Origin: an uncultured Clostridia bacterium
GTDB taxonomy: Bacteria; Bacillota; Clostridia; Christensenellales; CAG-138
Direction of reading: 5' to 3'
Length of the DNA: 6,094 bases
Assembly: GCA_937894955.1 (NCBI GenBank)
Contig: CALAXO010000188.1
Span: 1-6,094 of the forward strand
Shown: piece after piece, positions 1-5,434 of the stretch
How the letters are laid out: every line of letters starts with the position of its first letter
Position numbering within the stretch: position 1 is the stretch's first letter
Notes under the pieces: generated by a model
What the model was told of the DNA's origin: nothing
Databases searched by the model: none
The model's input: the letters and a program-made list of their open reading frames with translations, nothing else
Translations under genes and position numbers: made by a program

Positions 1-711
1 ACCCGGTTCAACATCGCGCAGGAATTTCGCTCCCATTGCATCAAGCGCACATGTTTCGGAAGCAAAGCAGTAACCGCCTTCGGACAGTTCTCCGATGCAG
101 AGCGGACGGAACCCGTGCGGGTCACGTGCGGCAATAAGCTTTTTGGGCGACATGATAACAAGTGAATAGGCACCCTTTATCCTGTCCATTGCGCGCGATA
201 CCGACTCCTCAATGGAATCAGCCGTCAGCCGTTCTTTGGTAATTGTGTATGCAATGACTTCCGTGTCGGTCGTTGTGTGGAAAATTGAACCCGCAAGCTC
301 CAGTTCCTCACGCAGTTCGGCATCGTTGACAAGGTTGCCGTTGTGTGCTATCGCCATCGTGCCCTTTATGTGGTTCACCACAAGGGGCTGGCAGTTGATG
401 CGTTTCTCATAGCCGGTTGTGGAATAGCGGACATGCCCGACCGCCATGCTTCCCATTCCGAGTTTTGCAAGCGAATTTCCGTCAAACACCTCGTTGACAA
501 GCCCCTCATCGCAGTGTGCGTTTATAACGCCGTCGTCGTTGACGGCAATGCCTGCGCTCTGCTGCCCGCGGTGCTGCAGCGCATAGAGTGCATAATATGC
601 AAGCGCGGCAACATCTTCGCGTTTCGAAGCGGCAATGCCCACAACGCCGCACTCCTCGCCGAGGTGCTCAAAGGTTGTTTCGTGTTCGGTTATGTTTTCG
701 AAAAAGTTCAT
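1..711 (-). CDS. purF: Amidophosphoribosyltransferase PurF, 5' part only (gene runs off the left edge)
   Basis: First committed step of de novo purine synthesis: it transfers glutamine-derived ammonia to PRPP, giving 5-phosphoribosylamine, in the cytosol. Reading leftward from the ATG at 711, 237 codons are open with no stop, about half of the usual 460-480 residues. The visible part is the N-terminal Ntn-hydrolase glutaminase domain. A 20-residue leader ends in EE and is followed by CGVVGI, so Cys21 should become the N-terminal nucleophile after self-cleavage, as in the Bacillus enzyme, whose propeptide is 11 residues. Further motifs are HRGQQSAG (47-54), GHVRYSTTG (92-100), AHNGNL (122-127) and a TDTEV segment. 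The phosphoribosyltransferase domain and the Fe-S cysteines of the Bacillus type lie outside the window, so an iron-sulfur cluster is only inferred. The ribosome binding site is weak (GGAATTGAG upstream). A 59-base gap follows purC, which suggests cotranscription. Confidence 0.97.
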   Translation of the reverse strand, partial: MNFFENITEHETTFEHLGEECGVVGIAASKREDVAALAYYALYALQHRGQQSAGIAVNDDGVINAHCDEGLVNEVFDGNSLAKLGMGSMAVGHVRYSTTGYEKRINCQPLVVNHIKGTMAIAHNGNLVNDAELREELELAGSIFHTTTDTEVIAYTITKERLTADSIEESVSRAMDRIKGAYSLVIMSPKKLIAARDPHGFRPLCIGELSEGGYCFASETCALDAMGAKFLRDVEPG

Positions 712-770
712 TTTGCTGTTCTCAATTCCGATAAATTTCCTGTTGATTCTCCCGAGTTCCGCACAAAAGC

Positions 771-1481
771 TTACTCGCCCATCAGGCGGTGCAGGATCTC
801 GTGATATGCGCCTTCAACGTTGCCGAGGTCGCGGCGGAAACGATCCTTATCCAGTTTTTCATGAGTTTTGCTGTCCCAGAAACGGCAGGTGTCAGGCGAA
901 ATCTCGTCCGCAAGCACAATGGTGCCGTCGCTCAGCCTTCCGAATTCAAGTTTGAAATCGATAAGCTCGATGTTGACTTCCGCAAAAAATGCGGTCAAAA
1001 TTTCGTTGATTTTCAGAGCGTATTTTTTTATTGTTTCAAGCTCCTCCGGCGTGCAGAGATCCATTGCGAAAACATGGCTGTCGTTAATCATCGGATCGCC
1101 CAGTGCATCGTCCTTGTAGCAAAGTTCGAGAACGGTGCTCTTGAGTTTCGTGCCTTCGGGGAAACCAATGCGTTTTGCAAGCGAACCCGCCGCAACGTTG
1201 CGGACAATGACCTCAAGAGGAACGATGCGGACGGCTTTGACGGCCGTTTCCCTGTCGGAAAGCTGTTCGACAAAATGAGTCGGAATGCCTTTTTCTTCGA
1301 GCATCTTCATGAGATAGTTCGTAACGCGGTTGTTGATAACGCCCTTGCCCGCGATTGTGCCCTTCTTTTCGCCGTTAAATGCGGTTGCATCGTCCTTATA
1401 GTCAACGATATAAACGCCTTCGACATCGGTTGCGTAAACCTTCTTTGCCTTGCCTTCGTAGAGCTGCTGAGTCTTTTTCAT
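771..1481 (-). CDS. purC: Phosphoribosylaminoimidazole-succinocarboxamide (SAICAR) synthetase PurC
   Basis: ATP-dependent ligase joining aspartate to CAIR to give SAICAR, which PurB (encoded on the other arm of this locus) then cleaves. The product is 236 residues, close to the 235-245 usual for bacterial PurC. It shows the family landmarks in order: YEGKAKKVY (8-16, nucleotide-binding loop), FNGEKKG (35-41), IVRNVAAGSL (92-101), the signature IDFKLEFG (174-181) and LADEISPDTCRFWD (190-203). The frame stays open upstream to an ATG at 1625. I chose the ATG at 1481 because it follows AAGGAGGA by 6 bases and gives MKKTQQLYEGKAKK, the family N-terminus; the 48 extra residues look like untranslated spacer. 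It lies between purE and purF on the same strand. The 176-base gap from purE contains hairpins that could reduce readthrough. Confidence 0.98.
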   Translation of the reverse strand: MKKTQQLYEGKAKKVYATDVEGVYIVDYKDDATAFNGEKKGTIAGKGVINNRVTNYLMKMLEEKGIPTHFVEQLSDRETAVKAVRIVPLEVIVRNVAAGSLAKRIGFPEGTKLKSTVLELCYKDDALGDPMINDSHVFAMDLCTPEELETIKKYALKINEILTAFFAEVNIELIDFKLEFGRLSDGTIVLADEISPDTCRFWDSKTHEKLDKDRFRRDLGNVEGAYHEILHRLMGE

Positions 1482-1487
1482 TTTTGT

Positions 1488-1495
1488 TCCTCCTT
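1488..1495 (-). promoter_or_regulatory. Ribosome binding site that fixes the purC start
   Basis: On the minus strand AAGGAGGA lies 6 bases before the ATG at 1481, a near-perfect anti-16S match. It supports that start over the in-frame ATG at 1625, which lies in the hairpin region. Confidence 0.9.
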
Positions 1496-1558
1496 TTCGG
1501 TATCCGTTTGCCTTGTTTGTTGTTCTTGTTGTTTGCGTTTCGCCGTTAGGTTCTGTCT

Positions 1559-1599
1559 CTGCGGCGGCACCGTTTTTGAAGGCGCCGTCCGCGCCGCAG
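1559..1599 (-). other. GC-rich stem-loop in the purE-purC spacer
   Basis: Read on the minus strand, an outer arm CTGCGG pairs with CCGCAG. Inside, CGGCGCC (plus-strand 1581-1587) pairs with GGTGCCG (1565-1571) with one G-U pair and a 9-base loop. A six-base bulge sits on one side. No T-run follows, so it is not an intrinsic terminator. It could be an mRNA-stabilising or processing element, or part of an attenuator with the neighbouring hairpin at 1615-1645. Found by eye only. Confidence 0.5.
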
Positions 1600-1609
1600 T
1601 CCCCGAAAA

Positions 1610-1645
1610 AGTACGATAGCCGCATCGTTACGGGCTGCGGCTATC
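1610..1645 (-). terminator. Hairpin with short T-run downstream of purE, possible (partial) terminator or attenuator
   Basis: GATAGCCGCA (1615-1624) and TGCGGCTATC (1636-1645) are perfect 10-base inverted repeats with an 11-base loop, starting 12 bases past the purE stop. Reading in the direction of purE, the stem is preceded by an A-rich stretch and followed after GTAC by five Ts before a C. That is a weak to moderate intrinsic terminator. Because purC and purF follow on the same strand with no convincing promoter in between, I infer partial termination or transcript processing rather than a full stop. The plus-strand flank (TTTGTTTATTG) is less terminator-like. Confidence 0.55.
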
Positions 1646-1657
1646 TTTGTTTATTGT

Positions 1658-2146
1658 TTAATCTCTGTGCTGCAATGCGGCATCCTTTTTGCGGACATCC
1701 TCCGCCATTTTAATTCTCATTGCGTCAAGCTTTTCGTGAAGCGCGGGTTCCGCAAGCGAAAGCATTTGAGCCGCAAGTATCGCGGCGTTGGCCGCACCGT
1801 CAACGGCAACCGTTGCCACGGGCACGCCCGAGGGCATCTGCACCGTTGCAAGCAGGGCATCCAATCCGTCAAAAGTTGAAGCTTTGATGGGTATGCCGAT
1901 AACGGGCAAAGTTGTGTTTGCGGCAATAAAGCCCGCAAGATGCGCCGCCTTGCCCGCCGCGGCGATAATAACGCCGAAATCACGTTCATAGGCGTTTTGT
2001 GCGAATTCCGCAACATCCGCCGGGGTTCTGTGCGCGGACATAACGCGCATTTCATAGTTTATTCCGAGTTCATCGAGCTTTGCTGCACAGCCGGACACAA
2101 CCGGCAGGTCGCTGTCGCTCCCCATGATGACCGCAACACGTTTCAT
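1658..2146 (-). CDS. purE: N5-carboxyaminoimidazole ribonucleotide mutase PurE (class I)
   Basis: Converts N5-CAIR to CAIR, the substrate of PurC next door. The product is 162 residues, typical for class I PurE. Visible motifs are MGSDSD (8-13, phosphate and ribose binding), SAHRTP (37-42, with the catalytic His39), AAAGKAAHLAG (62-72), PVIGIP (81-86) and GLDALLATVQMPSGVPVATV (94-113). The AAHL segment marks class I; class II enzymes, which use CO2 directly, have a different sequence there. Lys66 and Ala71 replace residues that are often Gly and Pro. A GTG at 2155 would add three residues but lies inside the Shine-Dalgarno sequence, so the ATG at 2146 is preferred. It is the first gene of the leftward purECF group. 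No purK, the usual source of N5-CAIR, is in the window. Confidence 0.97.
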   Translation of the reverse strand: MKRVAVIMGSDSDLPVVSGCAAKLDELGINYEMRVMSAHRTPADVAEFAQNAYERDFGVIIAAAGKAAHLAGFIAANTTLPVIGIPIKASTFDGLDALLATVQMPSGVPVATVAVDGAANAAILAAQMLSLAEPALHEKLDAMRIKMAEDVRKKDAALQHRD

Positions 2147-2152
2147 GCTGCC

Positions 2153-2159
2153 CACCTCC
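2153..2159 (-). promoter_or_regulatory. Ribosome binding site that fixes the purE start
   Basis: GGAGGTG on the minus strand ends 6 bases before the ATG at 2146. The alternative GTG start at 2155 overlaps this motif and so has no Shine-Dalgarno of its own. Confidence 0.88.
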
Positions 2160-2175
2160 GTTGTTTCATGGGTTC

Positions 2176-2205
2176 ATGGTAACAGATTTTTACCTGCAAT
2201 TTCAA
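2176..2205 (-). promoter_or_regulatory. Candidate promoter for purE-purC-purF
   Basis: On the minus strand TTGAAA (-35, plus-strand 2200-2205, five of six consensus positions) is followed after 18 bases by TACCAT (-10, 2176-2181, four of six). This would give a leader of only about 20-25 bases before purE. The -10 is poor, and AT-rich alternatives exist further upstream around 2221-2245, so this is a candidate only. A single half-site resembling the PurR box core (CGAAC) lies at 2254-2258 without a partner. Confidence 0.4.
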
Positions 2206-2319
2206 GGCTTTTTTGCAGATATATCAAATATGTTGCCGGATATATTCCTGCCCGTTCGTTTTTGCTTTATTTGCATGGTTTTTTTCATTCCGATAAAACC
2301 GCGCCTCCCGCATTCGCGC

Positions 2320-2348
2320 TTGCAATAAACGGAATATAATGTTATTAT
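2320..2348 (+). promoter_or_regulatory. Candidate sigma-A promoter for purA-purB
   Basis: TTGCAA (2320-2325) and TATTAT (2343-2348) are separated by exactly 17 bases, and TG at 2340-2341 sits one base before the -10, giving an extended -10. A second consensus -10, TATAAT (2335-2340), overlaps but has no -35 at suitable distance. Initiation is expected near 2354-2356, leaving about 260 bases of leader. A small dyad, ATAAT-GTT-ATTAT (2336-2348), covers the -10 and could be an operator or chance. Confidence 0.6.
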
Positions 2349-2354
2349 TGTACA

Positions 2355-2614
2355 GGTAAAGCAAAACTCCGCTGCGGCACCGCCTCCTGCGGCAGTCCGT
2401 CTCTTTGAAAAAGCCTCTGCGGAGGGAATCTTCTCAATCGCAACGGAGAGACTTTGAAAGCGCGGGGTTTAAAAACGCGGTCAGCCGGCACTTGCGGCGC
2501 GATTTTACCTAAATCGACCGCGAAACAAAATGCTGCGTCCGCAAAGCAGCATTTGATTCCGTTTACGAAACCGGTGCAAAGTTCCGGCTTTATACAAAAA
2601 GGAGAGTACAGATT
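2355..2614 (+). ncRNA. Structured 5' leader of purA, candidate cis-regulatory RNA (class not recognised)
   Basis: About 260 bases separate the predicted purA transcription start from its ATG, with no credible reading frame. By eye the RNA is rich in complementary segments. CTCCGC (2367-2372) can pair with GCGGAG (2419-2424), and GTCTCT (2399-2404) with AGAGAC (2447-2452); these two pairings cross and so cannot both be simple nested stems. Downstream is a three-way junction: P1 CGCGGT (2476-2481) with ACCGCG (2517-2522), P2 GCCG (2484-2487) with CGGC (2495-2498) and a 7-base loop, P3 CGATTT (2500-2505) with AAATCG (2511-2516) and a 5-base loop. A further hairpin (2528-2554) precedes the ribosome binding site AAGGAGAG (2599-2606). 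I saw none of the conserved cores of the purine, ZTP (pfl) or ykkC/PRPP riboswitches. Control of purA by attenuation or ligand binding is an inference from position and structure. Confidence 0.45.
2528..2554 (+). terminator. Terminator-like hairpin in the purA leader
   Basis: AAATGCTGC (2528-2536) and GCAGCATTT (2546-2554) form a perfect 9-base-pair stem with the loop GTCCGCAAA, 60 bases before the purA start. The three Ts closing the stem are followed by GATT, so the T-run is short and interrupted. It may be a weak terminator, an attenuator component, or a structural stem. Positions 2539-2544 of the loop (CCGCAA) are complementary to TTGCGG at 2492-2497 in the upstream junction. Confidence 0.4.
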
Positions 2615-3889
2615 ATGAAAACATGCGCCATCGTGGGCATCAACTGGGGCGATGAGGGCAAGGGCCGAATGGTTGACCTCGTTGCGGAAGAATATGACAT
2701 TGTTGTGCGTTACCAGGGCGGCAACAACGCAGGACACACCATCAAAAACGATTACGGCACATTTGCGCTGAATCTTTTGCCTTCAGGCATTTTCCGCCGT
2801 GAAAAGATGAATATTCTCGGCAACGGCACCGTTATCGACATTCGCCACCTCTGCGGCGAAATCGAACGGCTGCACGATGCAGGCGTTTATATCTCCCCGG
2901 AAAACCTTATGATAAGCTCCCGCGCCATAATTGTTATGCCCTATCATGTTGCGCTGGACGGGCTTGAAGAAGCGCGTCTTTCCGACAAACCCTACGGTTC
3001 GACAAAGCGCGGCATTGCCCCCGTTTACGGCGACAAATACATGAAAAAGGGCATTATGCTCGGTGAATTGTTCGACAGGGAATACCTTATCGACCACCTT
3101 TCCGATGTTCTTGAATTCAAGAACCTTCAGATAACACGCATATACGGCGGTGAACCTTTCTCCCTTGAAAGCATGGTTGAATATCTCGATACATACGGCG
3201 AGGTTCTCAAGCCTTATATCGGCGACACGAGCGCATACCTGCGCAAATCAGCTCACGAGGGCAAAAAAATCCTTTACGAAGCTCAGCTCGGTGTTCTGCG
3301 CGACATTGATTTCGGCATCTATCCTTACACATCCTCAAGCTCTCCCCTTGCGGCATACGCCCCCATCGGTTCCGGCGCACCGGACATTCCCGTGAACCGC
3401 GTCATCGGCGTTGTGAAAGCATATTCCACCTGCGTCGGCGAAGGTCCGTTCACCGCCGAATGGTTCGGGGAAGAGGCCGAAAGGCTGCGCGAAGAGGGCG
3501 GTGAATACGGCGCCGCAACGGGACGCCCCCGCAGAGTCGGTCCCATCGACCTTGTTGCAACGCGGTACGGCGTTCAGATGCAGGGTGCAACGGAAGTCGC
3601 GCTCACAAAGCTCGACATCCTTTCCTACATGGATTCCGTCCCCGTCTGCGCCGCGTACGAGTGCGACGGTGAAGTTACCCGCAAGTTCCCCTTCCCTTCA
3701 AGACTCGGCAGGGCAAAGCCCGTTTATGTTAAGCTTCCCGGTTGGGGCTGCGACATTTCAAAGATTCGCACCTATGACGAGCTTCCCGAAAATGCCCGCA
3801 AATATGTTGAATACGTTGAGCGCGAAATCGGCTGCCGCATAAGCTATGTTTCCGTCGGCCCGGGCAGGGAAGAGATAATTCTCCGATAA
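2615..3889 (+). CDS. purA: Adenylosuccinate synthetase PurA, divergent subtype
   Basis: GTP-dependent ligase making adenylosuccinate from IMP and aspartate, the first step of the AMP branch. The product is 424 residues, within the usual 420-435. Conserved features are GINWGDEGKG (8-17) with catalytic Asp13, QGGNNAGHT (34-42) with catalytic His41, GNGTVID (69-75), the IMP-binding segment GSTKRGIAPVYGDK (128-141), VGEGPF (274-279), GRPRR (303-307) and the guanine-recognition LTKLD (330-334). Departures from the common consensus are APVY for GPAY (135-138), YEAQLGVLRDIDFG for the EGAQG..LDIDxG segment (221-234), STCVG for TTRVG (271-275, Cys273 in place of Arg), FTAE for FPTE, and GAATGR for GATTGR (299-304). 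Catalytic residues are intact, so activity is expected. The ATG at 2615 follows AAGGAGAG at normal spacing. It is first of the purA-purB pair, behind a long structured leader. Confidence 0.96.
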   Translation: MKTCAIVGINWGDEGKGRMVDLVAEEYDIVVRYQGGNNAGHTIKNDYGTFALNLLPSGIFRREKMNILGNGTVIDIRHLCGEIERLHDAGVYISPENLMISSRAIIVMPYHVALDGLEEARLSDKPYGSTKRGIAPVYGDKYMKKGIMLGELFDREYLIDHLSDVLEFKNLQITRIYGGEPFSLESMVEYLDTYGEVLKPYIGDTSAYLRKSAHEGKKILYEAQLGVLRDIDFGIYPYTSSSSPLAAYAPIGSGAPDIPVNRVIGVVKAYSTCVGEGPFTAEWFGEEAERLREEGGEYGAATGRPRRVGPIDLVATRYGVQMQGATEVALTKLDILSYMDSVPVCAAYECDGEVTRKFPFPSRLGRAKPVYVKLPGWGCDISKIRTYDELPENARKYVEYVEREIGCRISYVSVGPGREEIILR

Positions 3890-3926
3890 GAGGACTGTCC
3901 GAAAACTTTTAAAGGACGATTGATTT

Positions 3927-5351
3927 ATGAAAGAATTTTACGAAAGCCCCCTTTCGAGCCGGTATGCATCGGAATACATGCTGCGCCTTTTCTCGCCGGA
4001 CAAACGCTACGGCACATGGCGCAGGCTTTGGGTTGCGCTTGCCCGTGCGGAACATCGTCTCGGTCTTCCCGTAACGGATGAACAGGTGGCGCAGCTTGAA
4101 GCGCATGTTGATGACGAAATAGACTATGCCGCCGTTGCTGAATGGGAAAAAAAACTGCGTCATGACGTCATGGCGCATATCCATGTTTACGGCGAAAGCT
4201 GCCCCGATGCCGCCGGAATTATCCACCTCGGCGCAACAAGCTGCTATGTTACGGATAATGCGGATATCATGATTTACCGCGATGCTCTGCTGCACATCCG
4301 CAGCGAGCTTGTTTCCGTCATTGCCGCACTTTGCGATTTTGCATACAAATACCGTGCAATGCCGACTTTGGGCTACACGCATTTTCAACCCGCTCAGCTT
4401 GTGACCGTCGGCAAACGCGCCTGCCTCTGGGCGCAGGATTTTCTGCTTGACCTTGACGAGCTGAATTTTGTTATCGACAACCTGCTGTTTCACGGCTGCC
4501 GCGGAACAACGGGCACGGATGCAAGTTTCCTTTCCCTTTTCGACGGCAACATTCAAAAGGTTCGCGAACTGAATGCAATGATCGCGGAGGAATGCGGTTT
4601 TTCGACGCTTTTCCCTGTTGCGGGACAAACCTACCCCCGCAAATACGACAGCCGTATTCTGAACGTGCTTTCAGCAATTGCACAAAGCGCATACCGGTTT
4701 GCAAACGACATGCGGCTGCTTCAGCACCTGCGGCAGGTTGAAGAACCGTTCGAAAAGAATCAGGTCGGTTCTTCCGCAATGGCATACAAGCGCAATCCCA
4801 TGCGCTGCGAGCGAATCTGTTCGCTTTCGCGCTATATCATGGCGGATGCATTGAACGCACCGATGACGGCCTCAACGCAATGGTTCGAACGCACTTTGGA
4901 CGACTCCGCAAACCGCCGCATTTCACTTCCGGAAGGATTCCTCGCCTGTGACGCAGTGCTCAGGCTTATGCGCAACGTCACCGCCGGCATTCACGTCAAC
5001 GAAAAAATCATCGAACGAACCGTACTTGAATATCTGCCCTTCATTGCAACGGAAAACCTGCTCATGAGTGCGGTTCGTAAGGGCGGCGACAGGCAGGAGC
5101 TTCACGAGGTCATCCGCACCCGCTCCATGGAAGCTACGGCACGCATGAAGGAAGGGCTGAACTGCGACCTGCTCGACAGGCTTGCGCTTGATCCCGCCTT
5201 CCCGCTGGACAGGGAAGAGATAACCGCCGTGCTCGATCCGGCCGCATTCATCGGGATCTGCCCCGAACAGGTGGAAGAATTCGTTGCCGGAGCGCGCGCG
5301 CGGATTGCCGATTGCGCCGCCGAAACGGGCGACGTAAGCATTAACGTATAA
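3927..5351 (+). CDS. purB: Adenylosuccinate lyase PurB, animal-type (ADSL-like)
   Basis: Fumarase/aspartase-superfamily lyase that releases fumarate twice in the pathway: from SAICAR to give AICAR, and from adenylosuccinate to give AMP. It therefore links the purECF arm to its neighbour purA. The product is 474 residues, nearer to human ADSL (484) than to Bacillus PurB (about 430). Motifs are LRHDVMAHIH (77-86) with a substrate-binding His86, GIIHLGATSCYVTDN (97-111), LGYTHFQPAQLVTVGKR (148-164) with the general-acid His152, EEPFEKNQVGSSAMAYKRNP (272-291) with the catalytic serine loop at Ser282/Ser283, and QWFERTLDDSANRR further on. Ala286 replaces the usual Pro of the SSAMPYKRNP signature. 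AAAGGACG lies 8 bases before the ATG. The gap to purA is 37 bases without a terminator, so the two are probably cotranscribed. Confidence 0.97.
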   Translation: MKEFYESPLSSRYASEYMLRLFSPDKRYGTWRRLWVALARAEHRLGLPVTDEQVAQLEAHVDDEIDYAAVAEWEKKLRHDVMAHIHVYGESCPDAAGIIHLGATSCYVTDNADIMIYRDALLHIRSELVSVIAALCDFAYKYRAMPTLGYTHFQPAQLVTVGKRACLWAQDFLLDLDELNFVIDNLLFHGCRGTTGTDASFLSLFDGNIQKVRELNAMIAEECGFSTLFPVAGQTYPRKYDSRILNVLSAIAQSAYRFANDMRLLQHLRQVEEPFEKNQVGSSAMAYKRNPMRCERICSLSRYIMADALNAPMTASTQWFERTLDDSANRRISLPEGFLACDAVLRLMRNVTAGIHVNEKIIERTVLEYLPFIATENLLMSAVRKGGDRQELHEVIRTRSMEATARMKEGLNCDLLDRLALDPAFPLDREEITAVLDPAAFIGICPEQVEEFVAGARARIADCAAETGDVSINV

Positions 5352-5369
5352 TTCAACAATGACCGATGC

Positions 5370-5402
5370 CGCGGGGAACCGCCTTTTTGCAGCCTCCCCG
5401 CG
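5370..5402 (+). other. GC-rich stem-loop between purB and the response regulator gene
   Basis: CGCGGGGA (5370-5377) and TCCCCGCG (5395-5402) are perfect 8-base inverted repeats with a 17-base loop that contains five Ts. No T-run follows the stem on the plus strand, so it is not a standard intrinsic terminator. It starts 18 bases after the purB stop and may protect the 3' end of the purB message or mark an operon boundary. The rest of the 83-base gap shows no promoter I would defend. Confidence 0.5.
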
Positions 5403-5434
5403 AGCCCGCGCCGTCCGTAAACGCAGGAATGCCC

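Noticed and set aside
789..1619. Long plus-strand open frame (276 codons) opposite purC.
   Set aside because: It is fully antisense to a certain purC, starts without a ribosome binding site, and its Cys- and Phe-rich translation resembles no family; it mirrors purC codon bias.
1482..1625. N-terminal extension of PurC by 48 residues from an upstream ATG.
   Set aside because: The extension lacks PurC homology, its DNA forms hairpins, and a strong Shine-Dalgarno sits before the ATG at 1481.
2251..2263. PurR-box-like half-site (minus strand AAAAACGAACGGG) upstream of purE.
   Set aside because: It matches only the CGAAC core and the A-run; the other consensus positions fail and no second half-site lies at the expected spacing, so it is below what I would annotate.
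2355..2614. Guanine/adenine, ZTP (pfl) or PRPP/ykkC riboswitch in the purA leader.
   Set aside because: The conserved core sequences of these classes were not found by eye, although a three-way junction is present; a covariance-model scan would settle it.
2345..2737. Minus-strand open frame of 130 codons across the purA leader and purA start.
   Set aside because: It overlaps the conserved N-terminus of purA and the structured leader; no motif and no ribosome binding site support translation.
3909..4628. Minus-strand open frame of 239 codons opposite the start of purB.
   Set aside because: Antisense to a clear purB, no ribosome binding site, and a low-complexity translation without domains.
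5370..5402. Intrinsic terminator for purA-purB.
   Set aside because: The stem is strong but has no T-run after it; the five Ts lie in the loop.
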